A stretch of DNA of 19,530 nt from Zoogloeaceae bacterium. Lineage in GTDB: Bacteria; Pseudomonadota; Gammaproteobacteria; Burkholderiales; Rhodocyclaceae. The stretch spans positions 1 to 19,530 of the forward strand of contig JAIRLE010000104.1 in the NCBI GenBank assembly GCA_031259605.1. The letters run 5' to 3'. Position 1 is the stretch's first letter. The number at the start of each line of letters is the position of its first letter. The notes beneath the pieces were generated by a model. That model did not search any database. It was not told the origin of the DNA and saw only the letters and a program-made list of their open reading frames with translations. The translations under genes and the position numbers were made by a program. Positions 1-6,040 of this stretch are shown in pieces.

Positions 1-98
1 GCCGCCAGCGCAAACGCGACGGCCCGGGCAATCGGCGCTTTGCTGAAAAAACGGCGGGAAACGGATTTCCGGGACTGCCGGCAGAGTTTCTTGTTCAT
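1..98 (-). CDS. N-terminus of an exported protein (partial, cut by window edge)
   Basis: Only the first 32 codons are present. The ATG at 98-96 has a good Shine-Dalgarno site (AGGAG at 110-106, 7 bases away). The peptide starts MNKKLCRQSRKS, continues VSRRFFSK and then enters a hydrophobic Ala/Val/Phe/Leu stretch. It therefore has a long basic n-region followed by a signal-peptide core. The SRRFFSK segment resembles the twin-arginine (Tat) motif S/T-R-R-x-F-L-K, but a long basic n-region is also seen on large autotransporter-type secreted proteins. I do not recognise the mature protein because it lies outside the window. The start and export signal are well supported; the function is unknown. 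Confidence 0.6.
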   Translation of the reverse strand, partial: MNKKLCRQSRKSVSRRFFSKAPIARAVAFALA

Positions 99-524
99 GA
101 GAACGCTCCTGAAAAAAGGTTAGGGCGAATCATGCATGAGCTTTTTGACAAATTTATGACGGAAACGCTGAACAAACAGCCCAATGCAATGAGGCAAGGA
201 TGGAATGGTTTTGTTGCCGTTTGATGACAGTTGGCGGCATCACGGCAAAAATATCCAGCCCCCTCCGCTTGCCCCGGATATTCCGCCACGCCCCGCCATC
301 CGCGCATCGGGGAGGCGCTCCGGTTCGGGTCGAGGGAAGCCGGGACACAGGCGGCGACAAGGAAGACAGGGCATGGCGGATGGCGGGAGGCGAACAGGAG
401 GCGCAAACGGCAGGCGAGAAACTTGCGGGCGATCGTCCCGCGCGCCGAAGGAACGCCTGCTCAGGGCGCGTTCACGCCAGCGCAAAGCATCGACGATGAG
501 CGCGAAGCGAATGAATGCCCGGAA
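99..524. other. Intergenic stretch with no supported gene
   Basis: I see no convincing gene here. The part next to the minus-strand start codon (about 110-240) is relatively AT-rich and probably holds the promoter of that exported protein, but I could not pick a clear -35/-10 pair. From about 250 to 524 the sequence is GC-rich. The short open frames on both strands have Arg/Pro/Gly-rich low-complexity translations typical of chance frames. A relic of a decayed gene downstream of ubiG cannot be excluded. Confidence 0.5.
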
Positions 525-716
525 CAGCAAAAATTGGCGGCAGCCCTTCAGGGCTGCCGGTCTGACTCCATGGGGAAGGGGGTTCTCTCCCCGCGAGAAT
601 GGCTGCGGTCGAAACCCCGGCATCGGCCGGGGTCTCGACCTTCGCGCCTTTCTTGCGGGCGAGGTTGCAAACCGGGGTTGGTTTTACGGTGAAGGACTGC
701 CGCTAATTTCTTGCTG
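525..716 (+). repeat. Dispersed structured repeat, copy 1 (MITE/REP-like)
   Basis: First of three full copies of a repeat family. The conserved core is 531-693. It contains a GGCAGCCC/GGGCTGCC hairpin with TTCA loop near 539-558, a CCAT..ATGG-bounded pyrimidine/purine hairpin, a strong hairpin at 607-640 (GGTCGA..TCGACC arms around ACCCCGG..CCGGGGT), and an AAACC..GGTTT inverted repeat near 669-685. The left end (525-550) and the reverse complement of the right end (690-716) are similar: both read CAGCAA(G)AAATT(A/G)GCGGCAG followed by YCCTTCA. These are imperfect terminal inverted repeats of about 26 bp. No transposase is inside, so a non-autonomous element is likely. The right end overlaps the last codons of ubiG. 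I saw no clear target-site duplication. Confidence 0.75.
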
Positions 717-1434
717 GCGCGCCATCCGCCGTTCGCCGGATGGCGGCCATCAGGTAATTGGCATGGATGTCCCGGCGCAGGGCGCAACGCCGGGTAAATG
801 GGTTGTAGCTCAGGCCAACGGGGGGTTCCGGCTCCAGTCCGGCGGCGCGGCAGTAACGGGCAAGCTCCGAAGGCCGGATGAATTTTGCGTAGTCATGCGT
901 TCCTCTGGGCAAGAGCTTGAGCGCGTATTCCGCGCCGACGATGGCCAGCAGGAAAGCGCTGGGACTTCGGGTCAGCGTGGAAAAAAAGGCTTTCCCGCCG
1001 GGTTTCAACAGTTGGCAACAGGCATTGAGGATGCCTTGCGGATCGGGGACGTGTTCGAGCATCTCCAGGCAGGTGACGGCATCGAAATGCCCCGGCAGCT
1101 CACGCGCCAGCGCTTCGGCGGAAATCTGCCGGTAATCGACGGCAAGGCCGCTCTCCAGGAGGTGCAGACGGGCGACTTCCAACGGTTTTTCTGAAAGATC
1201 GATGCCGGTTGCGCGCGCGCCTCTCGCCGCCAGTCCTTCCGTAAGCAGGCCGCCGCCGCAGCCCACGTCCAGCACCGTTTTTCCCGCGAGATCGATTCCA
1301 TGGGCAATCCAGTCGAGACGCAGCGGATTGATCGTGTGCAGGGCGCGAAATTCGCTGCCGGGATCCCACCAGTTGTGGGCGAGTTCAGCGAATTTGGCGA
1401 GTTCCCTGGGATCGGCGTTGGGGGTGTCGGTCAC
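703..1434 (-). CDS. ubiG: Ubiquinone biosynthesis O-methyltransferase UbiG
   Basis: SAM-dependent methyltransferase for the two O-methylations of ubiquinone synthesis (polyprenyl-catechol and demethylubiquinol steps). The N-terminus is family-typical (ELAKFAELAHNWWDPGSEFR). It is followed by SAM-binding motif I VLDVGCGGGLL at about residues 54-64, an acidic motif GIDLS, and LEMLEHVPDP further on. I chose the GTG at 1434 (243 residues). Family members start at VTDTPNADP, an AGGA site sits about 9 bases upstream, and the longer ATG frame at 1488 would begin inside a transcription terminator. The final residues and the TAG stop lie in the right terminal repeat of repeat copy 1. An intrinsic terminator separates it from ompA upstream. 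The enzyme releases SAH, a possible substrate of the deaminase two genes upstream. Confidence 0.95.
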   Translation of the reverse strand: MTDTPNADPRELAKFAELAHNWWDPGSEFRALHTINPLRLDWIAHGIDLAGKTVLDVGCGGGLLTEGLAARGARATGIDLSEKPLEVARLHLLESGLAVDYRQISAEALARELPGHFDAVTCLEMLEHVPDPQGILNACCQLLKPGGKAFFSTLTRSPSAFLLAIVGAEYALKLLPRGTHDYAKFIRPSELARYCRAAGLEPEPPVGLSYNPFTRRCALRRDIHANYLMAAIRRTADGAPARN

Positions 1435-1450
1435 GGCGGAAAAATCCTGA

Positions 1451-1484
1451 AAGACAAGAAAAAGCCCTGCGGGACGCAGGGCTT
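1451..1484 (-). terminator. Rho-independent terminator after ompA
   Basis: On the minus strand a perfect 9-bp stem AAGCCCTGC / GCAGGGCTT with loop GTCCC (1484-1462) is followed directly by the T-rich run TTTCTTGTCTT (1461-1451). It lies 19 bases past the ompA stop and ends 16 bases before the ubiG GTG start. That leaves no room for a separate ubiG promoter after it. Full termination would silence ubiG, so read-through or partial termination is implied. Confidence 0.85.
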
Positions 1485-1503
1485 GCAAAAGAAGAAAAGA
1501 CGT

Positions 1504-2190
1504 TCAGCGTGTGCCGATGATTTCAATATCCACGCGGCGATCCGGTTGCAGGCATTCCACCAGTTTCTTGTTGCGCCCGTTTTCCGCGCCCAGATTGTCG
1601 CACTGGCCGCCGGTCACGGGCTGGGTTTCGCCCTTGCCTTCGGTGTAGACGCGGTTGGCTTCGATGCCCTTGTCGATCAGGTATTGCTTGACCGTGTTGG
1701 CGCGTTTTTCAGAAAGCCGCTGGTTGTAGCGATCGCCGCCGATGCGGTCGGTATGACCAACGGCAACGATGACTTCCAGTTGGATTTCGTTCGATTGGGC
1801 AACCACGTCATCCAGCTTGGCCTTGCCTTCCGGACGCAACACGGCCTTGTTGAAGTCGAAGAGGGCATCCGCCGCCAGCGTGACCTTGCCGCCAGAGGGC
1901 ACGACAGGTTGTTTTTCGGGAGCGGGGACGGCGGGCGTCACGGCAAGCGGAGTTTCGCCAGAACACTTGCTGGCGGGAACGATGTCGCGATCGCACTGGC
2001 AACCGGCAGGATCGTTGGCGGCGGCGGACGGCGTCCAGTAGCCGGTGCGCCAGCACAGTCCCGCGCCGCTGGTGGCGACATTGCCGCGCTGGTCAATGAC
2101 ATAAACGCGCTCCTGTGCTCCTGCGGCGGCAATGCCGATGCCGGACAACAGGGCGCAGACGATGAAATTCCGTGTGAGTTTTCCGATCAT
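1504..2190 (-). CDS. ompA: OmpA family outer-membrane/peptidoglycan-linking protein
   Basis: Secreted 228-residue protein that ties the outer membrane to peptidoglycan. A signal peptide covers about residues 1-25 (basic MIGKLTRN, hydrophobic FIVCALLSGIGIAAAGA). A short Cys-containing N-terminal region carries GLCWRTGYW and CQC near residues 44-76. After a Pro/Ala-rich linker, an OmpA C-terminal domain occupies about 102-228. The peptidoglycan-binding signature is visible as GHTDRIGG..YNQRLSEKRA, with D148 and R163 in the usual places. There is no N-terminal eight-strand barrel, so it resembles the short RmpM/Bordetella-type OmpA rather than enterobacterial OmpA. I chose the ATG at 2190 because AAGGA lies 7 bases upstream and the signal peptide then starts normally. 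A start at 2214 would place that site inside the gene. Confidence 0.9.
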   Translation of the reverse strand: MIGKLTRNFIVCALLSGIGIAAAGAQERVYVIDQRGNVATSGAGLCWRTGYWTPSAAANDPAGCQCDRDIVPASKCSGETPLAVTPAVPAPEKQPVVPSGGKVTLAADALFDFNKAVLRPEGKAKLDDVVAQSNEIQLEVIVAVGHTDRIGGDRYNQRLSEKRANTVKQYLIDKGIEANRVYTEGKGETQPVTGGQCDNLGAENGRNKKLVECLQPDRRVDIEIIGTR

Positions 2191-2232
2191 TGCAGTTCCT
2201 TGAGAATGGTTCAAAACGTTGAGGGAGGGTAC

Positions 2233-2260
2233 ATGATACCGGGACTGTACGCGAATTCAA
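2233..2260 (-). promoter_or_regulatory. Sigma-70-type promoter of ompA
   Basis: On the minus strand, -35 TTGAAT (2260-2255), a 16-base spacer and -10 TATCAT (2238-2233) match the housekeeping consensus at 4/6 and 5/6. The predicted start near 2226 gives a leader of about 35 bases before the ompA ATG. The -35 box overlaps the stop codon of the upstream deaminase gene. A strong dedicated promoter fits an abundant outer-membrane protein. Confidence 0.55.
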
Positions 2261-3609
2261 TCCGCATCCGGTTTCAAGTAGGCGCTTACGCGATTCTGCC
2301 ACAGACGGGCGCAATTTTTCAAATTGGATGTTTCTTCGCTGCGCAGCAGCATCCTGTCCAGCACACGGCAGCAACCATCCACCCAGACATGGCTCACGTC
2401 CTCGCGTCCGGCAGCATAAACCAGATGCGAGATTGGATCAAAGCAGGGCGAAAGCGCCAGCGCGTCCATGCGCACCGCCGCGAGGTCGGCGCGTTTGCCA
2501 ATGGCGATGCTGCCGATTTCCGCCTCCATGCCCAGCGCGCGGGCGCTGTTCATCGTCGCCATGTCGAGCGAGCGCCAGGCCGGCAGGCAACGCGCATCGC
2601 CGCTGGCGCCCTTGGCCAGCAAGCTGGCGAGGCGCATTTCCGCGAGTATGTCCAAACGGTTGTTGCTGGCCGCGCCATCCGTGCCCAAGCCAACATTGAC
2701 GCCCTGTTCCAGCAATTCGGCGACTGGCGCAAAACCGCTGCCCAACTTCAGGTTGGAGGCGGGACAATGGACAATGTTGCAATTGTTGCGCGCCAATGTG
2801 GTGATTTCGTCATCCAGCAAATGCACGGCGTGAACGCCGATCAGTTGCGGCCCCAACAATCCCAGCCGATCCAGCCGGTGCAGGGGGCGGCAGCCGTATT
2901 CTTCCAGATGGCGGCGGATTTCCTCGGTGGTTTCGTGGATGTGCAGGTGTATCGGCAGTTCCAGTTGCGCCGCCAGCGTCTGGATACGCTCGAAACTCGC
3001 GTCGCTGACGCTGTAGGGCGCGTGCGGCGCGAGGCAAAAACGGACGAGCGGATGCTCGCGCCAGGCGTCCCGCGCCGCCAGCCCCTTGTCCAGATAATCC
3101 GCGGCGTCGCTGGCATAGGCGGAAGGGAATTCCAGCAGCGTAACCCCCAGCACGGCGCGCATCCCGATATTCACGGCGGCTTCGGCGGCGGTGCCGGGGA
3201 AGAAATACATGTCGTTGAAACAGGTCACGCCGCTTTTCAGCATTTCGGCGCAGGCAAGCTCGGTACCCTCGGCGACGAAGCGCGGCGACAACAGCGCCGC
3301 CTCCAGCGGCCAGACGCGCGTTTCCAGCCACTGCATCAACGGCATGTCGTCCGCCACGCCGCGCAACAGGCTCATGGCGGCATGGGTATGCAGATTGATC
3401 AGGCCGGGAATGAGCAGATGCTCGTCCAGTTCCAGTGTTTCCGCGGGCGCATAGCGTTCGCGCGCCCGATGACTGGGCAGAATATCCACAATGCGCCCGT
3501 TGGCGACGATGACCGCGTGTTGTTCCAGCAAGACGTGCGTCTCCCGGGCAATCCAGCGGGCATGGATCGCCAGGTCGGCGGCGGCGGGCGCGTCGGCAAA
3601 TGAGGGCAT
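2257..3609 (-). CDS. mtaD: Amidohydrolase, 5'-methylthioadenosine/S-adenosylhomocysteine deaminase type (TRZ/ATZ family)
   Basis: Cytoplasmic metal-dependent amidohydrolase of about 450 residues. The family features are in order: a composite N-terminal beta domain ending LLIPGLINLHTH (metal ligands H74 and H76), AMSLLRG, CLAPHAPYSVSD, LHIHETTEE (catalytic His/Glu), IGVHAVHLLDDE, NIVHCPASNLKLGSG, and GLGTDGAASNNRLD (metal Asp). The C-terminal barrel closure is GSIAIGKRADLAAV. The likely reaction is deamination of MTA or SAH to the inosyl product, fitting its place by ubiG. Related family members act on triazines or cytosine-like bases, so the substrate is inferred. The start is uncertain: 3609 aligns best with family N-termini, and a TAGAAT -10-like box at 3643-3638 fits it, but no good ribosome site is visible. 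Starts at 3639 or 3648 are alternatives. Confidence 0.85.
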   Translation of the reverse strand: MPSFADAPAAADLAIHARWIARETHVLLEQHAVIVANGRIVDILPSHRARERYAPAETLELDEHLLIPGLINLHTHAAMSLLRGVADDMPLMQWLETRVWPLEAALLSPRFVAEGTELACAEMLKSGVTCFNDMYFFPGTAAEAAVNIGMRAVLGVTLLEFPSAYASDAADYLDKGLAARDAWREHPLVRFCLAPHAPYSVSDASFERIQTLAAQLELPIHLHIHETTEEIRRHLEEYGCRPLHRLDRLGLLGPQLIGVHAVHLLDDEITTLARNNCNIVHCPASNLKLGSGFAPVAELLEQGVNVGLGTDGAASNNRLDILAEMRLASLLAKGASGDARCLPAWRSLDMATMNSARALGMEAEIGSIAIGKRADLAAVRMDALALSPCFDPISHLVYAAGREDVSHVWVDGCCRVLDRMLLRSEETSNLKNCARLWQNRVSAYLKPDAD

Positions 3610-3751
3610 GGCGTTTCGCGGCACAGGAAAAGCAGCCATTCTAATCATGGATCGCGGATCAAGAAACAACGCGCGCGCAAATCTGTCTCTCCACGGCGAA
3701 GGCAATGACGGTTATCCTATGCGCCCTTGGCGTCCAATCCCCTTCAATCCC

Positions 3752-5932
3752 ATGGCGCGTTTTTCTGTCAGTCTTTTCTTTCTGTCGCTGCTGACCGCTT
3801 GCGGCGACACCTGGAATGATCCATACCCGGCGCGGGAGGCGAGGGAGAATGTGCTGTATTCGGCGTTTACCGACAGTCCCAAGCATCTCGACCCGGCGCA
3901 GTCCTATACCGAGGATGAATTTACCTTCATCGCCCAGATTTACGCGCCGCCCTTGCAGCATCACTATCTGAGGCGTCCTTACGCGCTCATTCCCGCCGCC
4001 GCGGAGCGTGTGCCCGAACCGGAATCCTACGACGCGCAAGGCCGGCGCCTGCCCGCCAACGCGCCCGCGGAACAGGTGGCGGAAAGCGTCTATGAACTCA
4101 CGCTGAAGCCCGGACAACGCTATCAGCCGCATCCGGCCTTCGCGCGCGACGCGGCGGGCAATCCCCTGTATGGGACGCTCACCCGCGCGGATTTGGCGGA
4201 TAAATTCGTCATCGGCGACTTTCCGGTGACGGACACGCGGGAGGTGACCGCTGCCGACTACATCTACCAGATCAAGCGGCTGGCGCATCCGCGTCTGCAT
4301 TCGCCCATTTTCGGCATGATGGCGGAAAAAATCGTCGGCCTGAAGGAACTTGGCGCGGCGCTGGAAGAAGCGAACCGGCAACAACCGGACGGCTGGCTGG
4401 ATCTCGACGCCTACCCGCTTTCCGGCGTGACGCAAATCGACGCCCATACCTGGCGCATTCGCGTCAAAGGCCGTTATCCGCAATTCGCCTACTGGCTCGC
4501 CATGCCCTTTTTCGCGCCCGTGCCGCGCGAGGTCGACCGCTTTTTCAGCCAAGCGGGCATGGCGGAAAAAAACCTGACGCTGGATTGGTGGCCGGTGGGC
4601 AGCGGCCCTTACATGCTCACGGAAAACGACCCCAACCGGCGCATGACGCTGGAAAGGAATCCCCACTTCCAGGGCGAGGCCTACCCCTGCGAAGGCGAAG
4701 CGGAAGACGCGTCCAACGGCCTGTTGTCCGACTGCGGCAAACCCCTGCCCTTCATCGACAAGGCGGTATTCACCCGTGAAAAAGAGGCAATTCCCTATTG
4801 GAACAAATTCCTGCAAGGCTATTACGATGCTTCCGGCATCGCTTCCGATAATTTCGATCAGGCGGTAAAGGTTGATGTTGGCGGGATTGGGTTGAGCGAT
4901 GAAATGCGAGAACGGGGCATTGGGTTGCTGACCTCGGTGCGCACCTCCATTTTTTACATGGGATTCAACCTGCTCGATCCGGTGGTCGGCGGCAACAGCG
5001 AGTCGGCGGCCAAACTGCGGCAGGCGATTTCCATCGCCGTCGATCAGGAAGAATTCATTTCCATCTTCCTGAACGGACGCGGCATTCCCGGCATGAGTCC
5101 GCTGCCGCCGGGGATATTCGGCTTCGAGGAAGGCGAATCCGGCATCAATCCCTACGTCTATGATTGGGTGGAAGGCAAGCCCCGGCGCAAATCCGCGGCG
5201 GAGGCCAAGCGCCTTTTGGCGGAAGCCGGGTGGCCGAACGGACGCAACGCGCGAACGGGTGAGCCGCTGGTGTTGAATCTGGATACCACGGGCGGCGGCA
5301 TGGGCGACAAATCCCGCCTGGACTGGCTGACGCGGCAAATGCAGAAAATCGGCGTGCAACTGGTGGTGCGCGCCACGGATTTCAACCGCTTTCAGGACAA
5401 GCTCGATCGGGGCGCGACACAACTGTACTTCCTCGGCTGGAACGCCGATTACCCCGACCCGGAAAACTTTTTTTTCCTCTTGGCCAGCGCGAACAGCCGG
5501 GTAAAGCGGGGCGGCGAGAATACCTCCAACTACGCCAATCCCGAATTCGACCGTCTGTTCGAAAAAATGAAATACATGCACAACACGCCGGAGCGTCTGG
5601 CGCTGATCCGCGCCATGAAACGCATCCTGCAACACGACGCGCCCTGGATTTTCGCCTTTCATCCCAAGACCTACGCCCTGACCCATGCCTGGCTGAAAAA
5701 CCGCAAGCCCAACGACGCCGCCAACAACACGCTGAAATACCAGCGCCTGGAGACAGGCAACCGCGAACGCGCCCGCGCTCAATGGAATACGCCCAACACC
5801 CTCCCGCTGCTCATGCCGCTCGCACTGCTTTTCCTGTTGATCTGGCCTGCCGCGCGCTACTGCCGCATTCGGGATCAGGCGTCCGCCCTGGATTCCGCAG
5901 GCGGAAAAACGCCGGTTTCCGGGACAGGGTAA
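3752..5932 (+). CDS. Extracellular solute-binding protein, oligopeptide (SBP family 5) type, with C-terminal transmembrane helix
   Basis: Periplasmic peptide-binding protein of the DppA/OppA/YejA type, about 726 residues and longer than a typical OppA. A lipoprotein signal (MARFSVSLFFLSLLTAC) puts the modified Cys at residue 17, followed by GD. Family-5 features include YSAFTDSPKHLDPAQSY, VTAADYIYQIKRLAHP, WWPVGSGPYMLTENDP with LERNPHF, LRQAISIAVDQEEFI, and AKRLLAEAGWPNG. Near residues 683-705 there is a hydrophobic segment (LPLLMPLALLFLLIW) followed by RYCRIR. This is a likely membrane helix with a short cytoplasmic tail. No permease or ATPase gene is adjacent; a sensor kinase follows after 108 bases. 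The start at 3752 gives a normal lipoprotein signal, but ATG 3719 is also possible. Neither has a strong ribosome site. Confidence 0.85.
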   Translation: MARFSVSLFFLSLLTACGDTWNDPYPAREARENVLYSAFTDSPKHLDPAQSYTEDEFTFIAQIYAPPLQHHYLRRPYALIPAAAERVPEPESYDAQGRRLPANAPAEQVAESVYELTLKPGQRYQPHPAFARDAAGNPLYGTLTRADLADKFVIGDFPVTDTREVTAADYIYQIKRLAHPRLHSPIFGMMAEKIVGLKELGAALEEANRQQPDGWLDLDAYPLSGVTQIDAHTWRIRVKGRYPQFAYWLAMPFFAPVPREVDRFFSQAGMAEKNLTLDWWPVGSGPYMLTENDPNRRMTLERNPHFQGEAYPCEGEAEDASNGLLSDCGKPLPFIDKAVFTREKEAIPYWNKFLQGYYDASGIASDNFDQAVKVDVGGIGLSDEMRERGIGLLTSVRTSIFYMGFNLLDPVVGGNSESAAKLRQAISIAVDQEEFISIFLNGRGIPGMSPLPPGIFGFEEGESGINPYVYDWVEGKPRRKSAAEAKRLLAEAGWPNGRNARTGEPLVLNLDTTGGGMGDKSRLDWLTRQMQKIGVQLVVRATDFNRFQDKLDRGATQLYFLGWNADYPDPENFFFLLASANSRVKRGGENTSNYANPEFDRLFEKMKYMHNTPERLALIRAMKRILQHDAPWIFAFHPKTYALTHAWLKNRKPNDAANNTLKYQRLETGNRERARAQWNTPNTLPLLMPLALLFLLIWPAARYCRIRDQASALDSAGGKTPVSGTG

Positions 5933-6015
5933 CGCCGGTGGACAAGCGGCCAAAAGCCTCTGTCATTCGCTGCGGGATAGGCGCAAAATAGCGCATCGTT
6001 CACACGCGCCTCATC

Positions 6016-6040
6016 TGATCCCTGACTCCCGATCCCTGCC
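6016..6040 (+). repeat. Degenerate heptamer-like C/T-rich tract just before the kinase start
   Basis: This 25-base stretch ends exactly at the kinase ATG. It matches 18517-18541 at 20 of 25 positions, and all five differences are C/T changes. The 18517 tract is a clear tandem of a 7-base unit, so this one may be a decayed version. It occupies the place where a ribosome-binding site would be expected, and no such site is visible here. Confidence 0.4.

Noticed and set aside
205..1194. Plus-strand open frame of 329 codons starting in the left intergenic region
   Set aside because: It runs through repeat copy 1 and antisense to ubiG, with low-complexity Arg/Gly content; no ribosome site or family.
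1435..1488. ATG start for ubiG at 1488
   Set aside because: The added codons are the terminator hairpin after ompA; family members start at the GTG-encoded VTDTPNADP.
1300..3603. Plus-strand open frame of 767 codons across ubiG, ompA and the deaminase
   Set aside because: Antisense shadow of three clear minus-strand genes in GC-rich DNA; its translation has no recognisable domain.
3659..5953. Minus-strand open frame of 764 codons opposite the solute-binding protein
   Set aside because: The plus strand encodes a clear family-5 binding protein with signal peptide; the antisense frame is a codon-bias artefact.
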